Origin: an uncultured Lentisphaeria bacterium
GTDB taxonomy: Bacteria; Verrucomicrobiota; Lentisphaeria; Victivallales; UBA1829
NCBI GenBank assembly: GCA_905197955.1
Contig: CAJKAR010000043.1
Coordinates: 1-35,520, forward strand
DNA: 35,520 nucleotides
Direction of reading: 5' to 3'
Position 1 is the first letter of the stretch. Every line of letters starts with the position of its first letter. Below the pieces are notes generated by a model that was not told where the DNA came from, made no database searches, and saw nothing but the letters and a program-made list of their open reading frames with translations. This document shows positions 24,413 through 33,504 of the stretch, one piece after another. The translations under genes and the position numbers were made by a program.

Positions 24413-26306
24413 ATCCGGAACCATGACACTTGGAGTCAACTACTGGGCATCGCATGCTGCAACGGAAATGTGGTCAAGATGGGATGCGGACGCGGTCGAG
24501 CGCGATTTTCGATCTCTTGCGGAGTACGGAACGACTCTGGTCCGAGTGTTTCCGCTCTGGCCGGACTTCCAGCCGATCACTCTTCTGAAAGACGCCGGAC
24601 ATCCCGGCGGAAGGCCTCACGAAATACGGATGATTGAAAACGGTTTTGAAATCCCTCTGCCTGATACGCCCGCCGGACGGTGCGGCGTCAGCGAGCTTAT
24701 GATGCAGCGATTTGAGACCCTTGCGGATCTGGCGGAAAAACACGGTTTGAAGCTGATCGTCGCCATTATGACCGGTCACATGACATTCCGGCAGTTCGTT
24801 CCGCCGGCGCTGGATGGACGGGATATCTTCCGTGATCCGATCGCACTCAAATGGGAAGCGCGTTTTCTGTCCTATTTTGTCTCGCGGATGAAGCGGCATC
24901 CTGCGATTTTCGCCTGGGAATCGGGCAACGAGTCCAATTACATGTCGCATGCGCGCATTCCGGAGGAAGGGTGGATATGGATCAAATACATTCATGGAAT
25001 TATCCGGGAAAATGACAACAGCCGTCCTGTGATCGGCGTCAGCGGACTGACCATAACGCCGGAAAACGACCGCTGCTGGCTCATTGCCGATCAGGCGGAG
25101 CTTTCCGACTATCTGACCGTTCATCCCTATCCGATGTGGAAAAAGGCGGGAACGGAAGAGTTCAATGAGATTCGGAATCTGTTTTTCACCACGGCGGAAT
25201 CGCGTCTGGTGGAGGAGGTCAGCGGCAAGCCCTGCTTTGTGGAGGAGACGGGAACCTGGCGGCCGATCTCCACCGATCTGGACGGCATGGGTGCCGCGGT
25301 CCGCGGAATGCTCTGGAACCTCTGGGCAAACGACTGCCGCGGATTCCTCTGGTGGTGCGCCTTCGATCAGGATTCGTTCGACATCGCGCCATACGACTGG
25401 GTTCAGCCGGGACTCGAACACGGGATCTTCACAGCGGACCGCAAAGCGCATCCCGCGGCGGAGAGCATGAGACTCTTCCGGGATTTTCTGGATACACTCC
25501 CTTTCCGGAGACTGCCGCGGAGCAAACCGGATGCGATTTGTCTGGTGGAGGATTCGGAAATTGCCAATGCCGTATGCATTCTGGCACATCAGGCGGGCCT
25601 CCAGCTTGAGTTTCAGGCGCCGGCCGACCCGTTGAAAGAGGCATCTGTCTACTTTCTGCCGTCCGCAAAAGGACGCGCCGGCCTTTCCACGCGCCGCTGG
25701 GAGGCTCTGCTGGAAAAGGTCCGGAACGGTGCGACCCTCTATCTTGCACTGGACGATACGTTCCTGACACATCTGGCGGAAGTTTGCGGAGGTGTTCTGA
25801 CCAGTCGTTTCGAAAGCTGCGACCAGATGGAGTATCGCTTCCCCGATTTCCGTCTCACTCTGCCCCGAAAAGTCTGTTCGCGGATGAAGAGCCTCGGAGC
25901 CGGAGTTCTTGCGGAAGATTCCGAAGGCAATCCCGTCCTGTTTGAGCACTCTTATGGGAAAGGCAGAGTTTATACGCTCGCCTTCCCGCTGGAACGCATT
26001 GTGCTGAACACTCTGCACGGATTCGATACAGATGCATGGAAAATCTATGCGTTGATCCTTCCGAAACAGCATTCTATTTCATCTGCAAATCCGAAACTGA
26101 TTGTAACGGAGCACCCTTTCGATGAACAAACAAAGGGCTGTGTGCTTGTCAACTGTTCCATGAAAGCCATGGATGAGGAGCTGACGATCGATCCCGGATG
26201 GACAATTGAATCACTCCGCAGCGACCGTCCAGACGTCTGTCTGACAGGGAATGCGATTCACATGCCGGCGAACAGCGGAGCACTGCTGATGCTGAAAAGG
26301 AGCTGA
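24405..26306 (+). CDS. intracellular clan-A glycoside hydrolase (mannosidase/mannanase-like)
   Basis: 633 residues; AGGAG at 24393-24397 supports the ATG at 24405, inside the end of the isomerase gene. Residues about 5-370 form a TIM barrel: LGVNYWASHAATEMW, RVFPLWPDFQP, then ESGNESNY with acid/base Glu176, HPYPMW, and FVEETG with a likely nucleophile at Glu280. These features fit GH5-like enzymes or related clan-A families. A second domain (about 385-560) has a flavodoxin-like beta-galactosidase trimerisation/amidotransferase-like look (DSEIANAVCILAHQAG, VYFLPSAKGRAGLS, FEHSYGKGRVYTLAFP), and a small beta domain ends the protein. There is no signal peptide. Coupling to the isomerase suggests a mannoside substrate; the family assignment is open. 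Confidence 0.75.
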   Translation: MLESGTMTLGVNYWASHAATEMWSRWDADAVERDFRSLAEYGTTLVRVFPLWPDFQPITLLKDAGHPGGRPHEIRMIENGFEIPLPDTPAGRCGVSELMMQRFETLADLAEKHGLKLIVAIMTGHMTFRQFVPPALDGRDIFRDPIALKWEARFLSYFVSRMKRHPAIFAWESGNESNYMSHARIPEEGWIWIKYIHGIIRENDNSRPVIGVSGLTITPENDRCWLIADQAELSDYLTVHPYPMWKKAGTEEFNEIRNLFFTTAESRLVEEVSGKPCFVEETGTWRPISTDLDGMGAAVRGMLWNLWANDCRGFLWWCAFDQDSFDIAPYDWVQPGLEHGIFTADRKAHPAAESMRLFRDFLDTLPFRRLPRSKPDAICLVEDSEIANAVCILAHQAGLQLEFQAPADPLKEASVYFLPSAKGRAGLSTRRWEALLEKVRNGATLYLALDDTFLTHLAEVCGGVLTSRFESCDQMEYRFPDFRLTLPRKVCSRMKSLGAGVLAEDSEGNPVLFEHSYGKGRVYTLAFPLERIVLNTLHGFDTDAWKIYALILPKQHSISSANPKLIVTEHPFDEQTKGCVLVNCSMKAMDEELTIDPGWTIESLRSDRPDVCLTGNAIHMPANSGALLMLKRS

Positions 26307-26315
26307 GTCTCCTTT

Positions 26316-26601
26316 TCACTGAAGCATCAGATTCCGGATCTGCAGTTCACACCCTTCCGACTCTTTGCGCAGGGCCTGAAACAGAATCTCTCCGCGCAGA
26401 TTCTCCGCCTCACCGCAGGAAAGTCCGGACACTCCAGGTGCAGGATACACAAACCAGAGGGTCTCCTTGTTTTTCCTGCTTGCTGATGCGGAACAAGGTT
26501 CCGGATGTGAGAAGCGTCCAGCCCCTCCTCACATCCGGAACGATTGATTCACCATTCTGTTGAATCCAAAGCATGGAACAAATGGAACTGTTTTCCGACA
26601 A
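26316..26601 (-). pseudogene. small frameshifted gene, ~95 residues if corrected
   Basis: No intact frame spans this stretch, but two frames join into one sensible protein. The 5' part reads GWTLLTSGTLFRISKQE and the 3' part KETLWFVYPAPGVSGLSCGE, then AENLRGEILFQALRKESEGCELQIRNLMLQ and a stop at 26316-26318. They connect if one A is removed from the run of five near 26470-26475. No family is recognised. The start is uncertain: TTG at 26601 or ATG at 26574, neither with a good ribosome site. It may be a decaying gene or an assembly indel. Confidence 0.5.
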
Positions 26602-26643
26602 ACATTTTTGTTAAGACTTTCCACTTTTCCGGGAAACGGATAT

Positions 26644-26661
26644 AAAAAACCGCATCTGCGG
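26644..26661 (-). terminator. intrinsic terminator for the - strand gene at 26711
   Basis: Read on the - strand: CCGCAGATGCGG followed by TTTTTT (26644-26649). The stem is short (CCGC/GCGG with a 4-base loop) but the T-run is clean. It lies 50 bases past the stop at 26711. Confidence 0.55.
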
Positions 26662-26710
26662 CATCGGATGGAGGGAGATGTATTAATGGAATAACCAGTA
26701 TCCGGATTTG

Positions 26711-27111
26711 TTATGGTTTCTTTTTATTCAATGCAGCGATAGCTCTGTTCAAATCTTCCTGCGATTGATAATACTTGCATTTTTTGCCAAAAAAATATAC
26801 TTCATGCGGCTTTAATCCGATTTCTTCCGTATAGATTTTACAGTAACTATTTTCAGGGTCTCCCGCATATGCATACAGACAAGTTTTACATGGGAGATGA
26901 TCGCATACAGCAAAACCGCCGAATATCTCATCTTTCAATCTGTCGCTCTGCATTTCTCTGTATTCTCTTTCTGCTGCGGAGATGGAATATACCGTATCCC
27001 CGGCAGATTTTCAAGCATCTTGTAAATCTGCCCTGAATTATACTGCATCCCTGCTTCAGAACCTTTCGGATCTTTCCCGGAATTTCCAAAGAGTTTGCAC
27101 GGAGGCTCCAT
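26711..27111 (-). pseudogene. small cysteine-motif protein, apparently frameshifted
   Basis: The 3' part (26711-26953) is an open 80-residue frame with CDHLPCKTCLYAYAG, NSYCKIY and GKKCKYY, a Cys pattern resembling small metal-binding proteins seen in phage and Firmicutes-type genomes (from memory). Coding sense continues upstream in that frame (GDTVYSISAAEREYRE, to 27001), then jumps to another frame at GGGG (26998-27001), where QYNSGQIYKMLENLPG reads well back to a candidate ATG at 27111. Adding one G restores about 133 residues. The 5' boundary is unsure because other frames beyond 27050 also look plausible. The stretch is more AT-rich than its neighbours, suggesting foreign origin. Confidence 0.5.
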
Positions 27112-27197
27112 ATTTCTTTTCCAGCAAAATCTTTCAACACGTCAGGTTGAGCAGTTCCATCTTCCCGAAGGTTCCCCAAAATCCTTGCTGATGCGAA

Positions 27198-30100
27198 TCA
27201 GAGGACGGAACGGAAAAATTCCGCCCGATCGGTAAACCACGGCAGATCCAGTCCCTCCATCCGCCATTCGATCCATTTCGGATCACTCATCCACACACGG
27301 AGAATCTTCCCGCGATACTCTTCCGGGAGAGTCAATTCCATGGAACAGGAACAATTTTCCTGATCGGTCTGATACTCAAAAGGAATCATGAAAACCTCGG
27401 ACAACACTCTTCTGCCCTCCGGAGTCTCCAGTACAATCCCCAGCGATTCCCCTGCATTGGTGTTTCGCCCTCGCGGCCAGCGCCAGTGAACACGCAGTTT
27501 TCCATTCACCGGAGATTTCAGGAAAAAGCCGATCGGAACGGCAATTCCCGTTCTCGCAGAAAACCAGCGGGAAGCCGAGATCAGAAACGGATAATCCGAA
27601 GAAACTCCGCCCCAGCAGTCATTAGCGAACAGCAGTTTCACACGGACAGGTTTGCCATCCGGAGATTTCATCTGGAATTTCCCGTATTCCGCAGGAAGAT
27701 TTTCATAAAGTTCCATGGATCTTACCTGGTTTCCGCGGGAGTCGAACGCCGTAAGCCTGAGACTGTCGCCCTCCCGTTTAAACGACCAGTAACGGAAGGA
27801 ACGGATCCGGTAAAGATCCAAAGAAACGACACCCTTCGTATCCGGATACAACAACAACTCGAACGGTTCATTTATTCCGCAAAACGGCATTCGTCCGGTC
27901 AGACGATGCAGAAACGAATACTCCGAGGGCAGGCGCGAATCCTCTTTCCTTCCAAAACTGCGGAGACCTTCCAGATAAAATGCCGCCCATTCCAGACTGG
28001 TATCACGCCCGTTCGGGGAAAGCAGACTCCAGATATACGAATCTCTCCCCCGTGAAAGATAATTCAGATAGTCCGAATTGGAAAGTCGTTTTGCCATAAC
28101 AGATTCCATAAACAATCTCATACATCCGCGTCCCTCATCTGCCGAACCGGTCAGAGTCGGCGCCTGAATCCGGTTTTCCGGCATCGGCGAAGGTTGGCTG
28201 TTGATGGATAGAAAACGTTCCGCTTCCCGGTTCAGACGATCAAGATACTTCTGTTCTCCCGTCACATCGTAAAGTTTCAGAAGCGCCTCATGCGCGATCC
28301 CGCCGTAGTAACCGGAAGAATCCGAGGTTCCACCAAGATTGTACTGACGTTCGAACGCCTTTTTTACCTCCAGATTTCCGGTCAGCTCATAGATTTCCGC
28401 CAGATGAAACAGCATACGGTGCCGTTCGCGTCCGCTTTTATACGGAATTGCGGATTTCTGAATCAGGACAGCCGCCGCGCCGATGATCGCATCCAGACTT
28501 CGGCGATCTCCAGTTAGAAGATAGTGATACACCAGTCCCGTCAGCCAGAAATGCCCGGTATGGAAATTGTAATTGATGTGGGTCCATGTGTAATGCGGAT
28601 ACACGCCTTTGGCAAAGCGCCCCCCATGGCACATGTCAAGATCGCGCTGATGGAGAGAATGATTCCGCGCCATTTCAAAATCCTCGTATCTCCCAGTACG
28701 CAGATAACGAGTCCACAGATTCCGCACAGCGGAGGTCTCATGGTTCGTTGTCCAGCAGCGGGAACCGAAATCGCCGAAGTCTCCATAGCCGTACATGTTT
28801 TTAACTTCAGCTTCTCTCAAATCCGCAGAAAAAACATCATCAATCAGTTTCCAGGATCGGGGAAACTCCGCTTTCAGTTCCGCAGAAGAGCGAAGAGGAC
28901 CGAAAACTCCGCTCCGGGAAAGATGAGTCGGATCGGTCTGCAAAAGAGCCTCTTTTTCTTCAGGAAGCTCCGCCCCGTCCGGATTGTACCATAGACGCAT
29001 GGATGCGGCAAGCCCCAGCGGCAGATCCAGCGGATTCACGCCATCCTCCGGCCAGAGATACAGCTTCATCCGATCCTCTTCAAATCCGAATCCTCGCGGA
29101 GCATTCTGCCAGAGATTTTCCACTCGAACCACACCTCTGCCGCTTGATGCGACTCCCGAAAGTTTTTCTCCGGAACGGATGGTTCCAGTTCTGCCGGAAC
29201 GCTGAAACACATCCCATTCCGCCCGTCCGGAACGGGCGTGACGCTGGATGACACTTCCATTCCCCTCTCCGGAAAAACCATCCGCACGCCATCTTCTGCC
29301 GCCGGGAAGTTCCAGGTAAATTGCCTGAACCGTTTTCATCAGCGGAGTCACTTTCGGAATAAAATTGTTTTCAAACGAATAGTCCAGCCGGAAGAAGGGT
29401 TTTCCCGCAAACGCGGTCAAGCGCAGTTCATAAGCGAGTTCCGCTCCGCCCCGGATCAGAATGGTGGAAGTCACAGGACCGTTTTCCTCTATTTCAATCG
29501 TATCCGGTTTTGCTGTATGGATTCTGCCATCCACCGTTTTGACTACACAGCGCAGAAGCATGTTTTTCAGAAGAGACTTCTCTTCCGGGACAATTTCCAG
29601 TTCCCGTCCGCCAATACGAATCCCGACTCCGTTTCCGATTTGTCTGGCAAGAGCCGGACCGGAAGATGGCGGAGAGCTCAGCGTTTCTCCATAACGCAGT
29701 CGAAAATCCCGTGAAACTCCAGCTTCCAGATCTGCCAGAAAATCGACCTTCACAGCAAGGATACTTCCATCCACCGGACGGCGTGCAAGGATTGTAAACT
29801 GCGCAGGAACAACACCACCTCCCGCGTTGATCAGAACCATGCCCGAAGAATCAAACACTTCTCCCTTTGGAAACGGAATTCCTCCGCTTACAATCGCATT
29901 CCGGACTTTCTTCCCCGCAGGATTCAAAACTCTGAAACGAACCTCGCCCTTTTTTGTTGTTCCCCTATTCTTCATTCCGGAATAGCGTTCCGGCGAAACA
30001 GCTGGAGAAAGATACACTTCCGCAGTGGAATTCCGATGCCCCATAAACGCTCCCGCTTCCACTGTACCATGTTCCAATTGGACGGCGTCAATCCAGACAG

Positions 30101-31505
30101 GCGAATTTCCTTCATTCCGAATCTCCATCCGATAGAAGTTGAACTGCTGTGGCGGAGGTTCCCGATTTGTCTTCGGAGAAATAATCTTCTCTCGCTTCCA
30201 TTCCCCCGGCTCCAGCAGAAATGATTTCCGATATATCGGCGCATTCGTACCGTGCATATCGGTCTCCAGCGGGTGGAGCATCACGCAGATTCTATTCGGC
30301 TTCTCCGTCTGCGCATAAAAAGAAAACACAGCACCGTTTCGCGCCTGATCGTAACTCATCCATGTGTAGAACCCGCCCGGATCCAGCCGGAGAGACCGTT
30401 TCCCATGAAACGCTTTTCCGGAATCAAGAAAACAGCGGTTCATGGTTTTTTCCGTCCGGTAGTCTCCCAGCAGCGGATAGGAGGGGGCAAGTGTTTCTAC
30501 CATTTCAAAACTCGAATCCGGAAGCAGATTGACCTCCTTTTTCGGTAAAGTCAGGTTCTCAAACGAAATTCTTCGGATTTTCAGAGGAGAAGCCGTTGTA
30601 ATATTCACGCCGTTCAGTTCGGCAAGATCGTGAGGCAAAGCAAATTCCGAAAGGGGAATCCGAAGAGATTCGCCCGTTCTCCCGGAGCCTTTCCGACTAA
30701 CCCTCCGATTGGCTTTTCCATAAGAAATAAGATCCATCGAAAACGAATACGGTCCATCCATCTCCAGAACCAATGCGCTTTTCCCGTGAATTCCGGAAAG
30801 GAGAAGCGGTTTCCCATCTGCGGGACGGAAGTGTACTGTTCCTTCCTTTTCGGAAATCGGCAGGAACGAAAGTTCATTTGAAGCAGGAATCAAATAAATA
30901 CCCGGACTTTCGCTCCAGCTCCACTCAGATACCTTGCCGGGAAAACGAAACAGAGCTTCCTGACGACGGGCTGACTGCGTCCAGACCGGCTCATCCGATA
31001 CTTCCATTTTCAAATTCCGGAACCATCCTTCCGCTTTTCTTCCATATCCAGCCGCACAATCCAAAGAAAGAAAAGCGGAAACGGTATCCATCGGAAGAAA
31101 CAGCCCCGTTTCCAAAGTCTCCCAACCAGTACTCCCCGTTGTTCGGGTCCTTGCGGAACGGGTCACCCAGCGGGAGTTCTTCAAACGCGCGGCAACAGAA
31201 ATGCCGACACAATCAAGAGCAGAAGCGAATTTCTGTCTGAGCTCCGCAGAAAACTTCAAATACTTTCCGCGCGCCCCGCTCAGTTCTTCTTTTGTCAAGG
31301 AACGCTGAAGGCCGTTATTGAACGCCCCATCCGCATCATCATGCAGATGAAGAACACCATTCTCTTCCAGACGAATCCGTTTGAACACTGCTCCTCTGGC
31401 TTCCCCGGCATTGCGGAAATCCTTCGGGTCAAGGACCTCGGCTAAACTGTAATGCAACGGAAGCAGAATCGTCAGAAGGAAAAATATATTGACGTTCCGG
31501 CACAT
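27198..31505 (-). CDS. large secreted protein resembling exo-rhamnogalacturonan lyase
   Basis: 1435 residues; GGAGGG lies 8 bases before the ATG at 31505. Signal peptide MCRNVNIFFLLTILLPLHYSLA. The N-terminal ~510 residues are beta-rich binding regions, including a CBM4/9-like module (LLPDSSFEMVE ... PVWIDAVQLEHG). From about 519 comes VRFRVLNPAGKKVRNAIVSG, then GIPFPKGEV, VPAQFTILARRPVDGSILAVKVDF, the pattern of the RIFT-barrel domain of PcRGLX-like lyases (PL26-related). An all-alpha toroid follows at about 900-1230 (HYTWTHINYNFHTGHFWLTGLVYHYLLTG), then C-terminal beta domains. Predicted to attack a pectic or similar acidic polysaccharide outside the cytoplasm; the precise activity is inferred. 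Third gene of the GntR operon. Confidence 0.7.
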   Translation of the reverse strand: MCRNVNIFFLLTILLPLHYSLAEVLDPKDFRNAGEARGAVFKRIRLEENGVLHLHDDADGAFNNGLQRSLTKEELSGARGKYLKFSAELRQKFASALDCVGISVAARLKNSRWVTRSARTRTTGSTGWETLETGLFLPMDTVSAFLSLDCAAGYGRKAEGWFRNLKMEVSDEPVWTQSARRQEALFRFPGKVSEWSWSESPGIYLIPASNELSFLPISEKEGTVHFRPADGKPLLLSGIHGKSALVLEMDGPYSFSMDLISYGKANRRVSRKGSGRTGESLRIPLSEFALPHDLAELNGVNITTASPLKIRRISFENLTLPKKEVNLLPDSSFEMVETLAPSYPLLGDYRTEKTMNRCFLDSGKAFHGKRSLRLDPGGFYTWMSYDQARNGAVFSFYAQTEKPNRICVMLHPLETDMHGTNAPIYRKSFLLEPGEWKREKIISPKTNREPPPQQFNFYRMEIRNEGNSPVWIDAVQLEHGTVEAGAFMGHRNSTAEVYLSPAVSPERYSGMKNRGTTKKGEVRFRVLNPAGKKVRNAIVSGGIPFPKGEVFDSSGMVLINAGGGVVPAQFTILARRPVDGSILAVKVDFLADLEAGVSRDFRLRYGETLSSPPSSGPALARQIGNGVGIRIGGRELEIVPEEKSLLKNMLLRCVVKTVDGRIHTAKPDTIEIEENGPVTSTILIRGGAELAYELRLTAFAGKPFFRLDYSFENNFIPKVTPLMKTVQAIYLELPGGRRWRADGFSGEGNGSVIQRHARSGRAEWDVFQRSGRTGTIRSGEKLSGVASSGRGVVRVENLWQNAPRGFGFEEDRMKLYLWPEDGVNPLDLPLGLAASMRLWYNPDGAELPEEKEALLQTDPTHLSRSGVFGPLRSSAELKAEFPRSWKLIDDVFSADLREAEVKNMYGYGDFGDFGSRCWTTNHETSAVRNLWTRYLRTGRYEDFEMARNHSLHQRDLDMCHGGRFAKGVYPHYTWTHINYNFHTGHFWLTGLVYHYLLTGDRRSLDAIIGAAAVLIQKSAIPYKSGRERHRMLFHLAEIYELTGNLEVKKAFERQYNLGGTSDSSGYYGGIAHEALLKLYDVTGEQKYLDRLNREAERFLSINSQPSPMPENRIQAPTLTGSADEGRGCMRLFMESVMAKRLSNSDYLNYLSRGRDSYIWSLLSPNGRDTSLEWAAFYLEGLRSFGRKEDSRLPSEYSFLHRLTGRMPFCGINEPFELLLYPDTKGVVSLDLYRIRSFRYWSFKREGDSLRLTAFDSRGNQVRSMELYENLPAEYGKFQMKSPDGKPVRVKLLFANDCWGGVSSDYPFLISASRWFSARTGIAVPIGFFLKSPVNGKLRVHWRWPRGRNTNAGESLGIVLETPEGRRVLSEVFMIPFEYQTDQENCSCSMELTLPEEYRGKILRVWMSDPKWIEWRMEGLDLPWFTDRAEFFRSVL

Positions 31506-31506
31506 T

Positions 31507-32154
31507 TCATTTACCCTCCCAGAAACTCATCGGCAGAATCCGGGGATTTCGAACCTCACCAACATGCATATCAAGATACAGCAGATTCACTTTGTTGTTA
31601 TGCCGTTCCGCACCCTTGTAAATATGGGATACTCTCTCTAAAACCGCATGGTAACGCGCCGCAACAGAATCACCGGCATCTGCTTTGGCTGTATCGGCGA
31701 AAATCGGAAGAATCGTGGGACGTTTCGTATATTTTTCCGCCTTCTGATGTCCGATGATAGAATAAAATCCATAACTGGTGGGAGTGCTGGAGCCATCATG
31801 AAGATAAGGAGAGCGATCTGATGGACAGAGCAAAATTTTCCGTCCAGGTTTATCAATCAGGTTGGAGGTAAAAAATTCTCCGTAATCAAGACGGGTCCAC
31901 ATGCGGCTTCCCGGCGTGGCAGTAATCATGTACCCATCATACGCATCAAGATAAAGCGTTGTTACAGTCCCCAGCTGCTTCATATTGCCCTTGCACGACG
32001 CCATATATCCCGCCTCACGCGCACTGTTCAGAGCAGGAAGAAGCATTCCGGCAAGAATTGCAATAATTGCAATTACGACAAGGAGTTCTATCAATGTAAA
32101 ATTTCTGTCGATGTGTTCATTTCCGGCAATCATTGTTTTATCCTTTCGTTTCAT
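31507..32154 (-). CDS. prepilin-type N-terminal cleavage/methylation protein (DUF1559-like)
   Basis: 215 residues; its ATG overlaps the stop of the regulator upstream (ATGA). The class III signal is RNFTLIELLVVIAIIAILAGM followed by LLPALNSAREAGYMASC: cleavage before Phe is expected, with Asn instead of the usual Gly at -1, as is frequent in Lentisphaerota-type proteins. After the membrane-embedded helix come KQLGTVTTLYLDAYDGYM, LLCPSDRSPY and near the end RHNNKVNLLYLDMHV, a variant of the H-X9-DG motif (Met replacing Gly). Such proteins are numerous in PVC genomes and often sit beside glycan genes, perhaps forming envelope pseudopili; the role is unknown. Its stop and the next ATG are one base apart. 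Confidence 0.85.
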   Translation of the reverse strand: MKRKDKTMIAGNEHIDRNFTLIELLVVIAIIAILAGMLLPALNSAREAGYMASCKGNMKQLGTVTTLYLDAYDGYMITATPGSRMWTRLDYGEFFTSNLIDKPGRKILLCPSDRSPYLHDGSSTPTSYGFYSIIGHQKAEKYTKRPTILPIFADTAKADAGDSVAARYHAVLERVSHIYKGAERHNNKVNLLYLDMHVGEVRNPRILPMSFWEGK

Positions 32155-33245
32155 GTTGATTCTCTTTTCAAATATCCCGGTTCCAGAAGGACCTTCCTTT
32201 GATTCGATGTTCCATTGATAATCTGAAACAGCATTCCGACAGATGCAGTTCCCAGCTCCCGAGCATCAATTTTGATTGTCGTCAAAGCCGGATCCGTCAT
32301 TGTACTGAACAGAAAATCTCCAAATCCGGTCACGGCAAAATCTCCCGGGACCCGATAATTGCACTTCTGCAGAACAGCCAGAGTCTTCACCGCTTCGTAA
32401 TCGCGACCGCAGATAATGGCTCCTCCAATATGATTCGGTTTCAGCCACCCTTCAAGCGCACGAAAAATCAACGGATAGTGATCGGTCCGACAGTTCCGCA
32501 GTCCGGCAAACGTATCAAACGAAACATTCCGTCCGTAATCCAGCAGATCCGCCTGAATTCCAAGTCCGGAAGCGGCTCTCAGAAAACAATCCCTCTGCCA
32601 GCGAGCCTGAGCGGTCTGCTCATGATAAAGAAACGCCACGGGACGATCCCGCCGGACAACATCCTCCAGAATCATTCGATATCCCTTTTCCGCATCCGGT
32701 GCAACAACCGGCAGATCCGTTTCCTCCGGATTCCCGTCCACCAGAACAAGATTCGGCGTAATTTTCCGGAAAAAGGAAAGATCATCAAAATAGTTCTGAT
32801 AGTAGGCATCAATCAGAAGTCCATCCACAGCAAGATTTTTCATCATTTCCAGCGCATCTTCCTGCGTATTGACCACCCGGGAGAATATCTGAAAATTAAC
32901 TCCCTGTTCCCGCGCGGCATTCTCACTGGAATAAATAATGTCCGTATAATATAAATCCGTCACATCCAGCCGCAGCGCACGAGTCCAGTGATTCAGAAGG
33001 CAGACCGCATTGTGGATGATCCCCTGTCCACTCCCGCGGATGAACGTGCCTTTTCCCTGACGACTCTCCAGAAGATTCTCTTCGATCATCAGGCGTACCG
33101 CCTTCCTCACGGATGTTCTGGAAACACCGAACCGCTCGCACAACAGATTCTCCGAATAGATCGCATCCCCGATCTTGAGCTCTCCCGAGGCTATCTTGCC
33201 TTTCAGATAATCGACAATTTTCTGGTAAAGTGTATCTTTTCTCAT
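32151..33245 (-). CDS. GntR-family regulator with LacI-type effector domain
   Basis: 364 residues. Residues 1-70 form a GntR winged helix: YQKIVDYLKGKIASGELKIGD, YSENLLCERFGVSRTSVRKAVRLM, then the wing ESRQGKGTFIRG. The rest is a periplasmic-binding-protein-like sugar domain as in AraR (DGLLIDAYYQNYF, AIICGRDYEAVKTLAVLQ, VPGDFAVTGFGDFLFSTMTDPALTTIKID). It is thus a cytoplasmic, sugar-responsive repressor type. The ribosome site is weak (AAAG/ACAAG). It is first in an operon with a pseudopilin and a lyase-like protein, and divergent from a fucosidase. ACAAGT/ACTTGT elements at 33248, 33310 (over its own -35 box) and 33365 suggest autoregulation. Confidence 0.87.
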   Translation of the reverse strand: MRKDTLYQKIVDYLKGKIASGELKIGDAIYSENLLCERFGVSRTSVRKAVRLMIEENLLESRQGKGTFIRGSGQGIIHNAVCLLNHWTRALRLDVTDLYYTDIIYSSENAAREQGVNFQIFSRVVNTQEDALEMMKNLAVDGLLIDAYYQNYFDDLSFFRKITPNLVLVDGNPEETDLPVVAPDAEKGYRMILEDVVRRDRPVAFLYHEQTAQARWQRDCFLRAASGLGIQADLLDYGRNVSFDTFAGLRNCRTDHYPLIFRALEGWLKPNHIGGAIICGRDYEAVKTLAVLQKCNYRVPGDFAVTGFGDFLFSTMTDPALTTIKIDARELGTASVGMLFQIINGTSNQRKVLLEPGYLKREST

Positions 33246-33284
33246 GAACTTGTATTCTTTGTAATCTTATTTTTTAGTACATAT

Positions 33285-33313
33285 ATTATAAACTATTCCC
33301 TAAAATAAAACAA
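33285..33313 (-). promoter_or_regulatory. promoter of the GntR operon
   Basis: On the - strand TTGTTT (33308-33313), 17-base spacer, TATAAT (33285-33290). An ACAAGT element (33310-33315) overlaps the -35 box. Confidence 0.65.
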
Positions 33314-33357
33314 GTAGGCATTTTGAAAAAAAGTAAAAAAAACTCCCTACCCTCCTC

Positions 33358-33372
33358 TGTCGGAACTTGTTA
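33358..33372 (-). promoter_or_regulatory. candidate operator, copy B
   Basis: On the - strand TAACAAGTTCCGACA, 14 of 15 identical to 2-16. It lies between the divergent GntR and fucosidase promoters, about 115 bases from the GntR start and 60 bases upstream of the fucosidase -35 box. Confidence 0.4.
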
Positions 33373-33430
33373 AATTGAGAGCAAGAATCCATGATTCAAA
33401 ATATTTTTTATCATTTCTTTTCCTTTCCCA

Positions 33431-33459
33431 TTGAAATTGCGGAAAAAAGAAGCTATCAT
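33431..33459 (+). promoter_or_regulatory. promoter of the fucosidase gene
   Basis: TTGAAA (33431-33436), 17-base spacer, TATCAT (33454-33459). Both boxes match consensus at 5 of 6. A start near 33466 leaves a 39-base leader and excludes translation from the upstream in-frame ATG at 33391. Confidence 0.65.
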
Positions 33460-33504
33460 ACTGAAGAATCCGATTCAATCAACCAACCGGAAGGAGAATC
33501 AGTC

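Noticed and set aside
24474..26072. Open frame of 532 codons on the - strand
   Set aside because: Antisense shadow of the clan-A glycosidase, which has catalytic motifs and a good ribosome site; the shadow has none.
33391..33504. Upstream start for the fucosidase
   Set aside because: The 38-residue extension is not a signal peptide and the promoter at 33431-33459 lies inside it.
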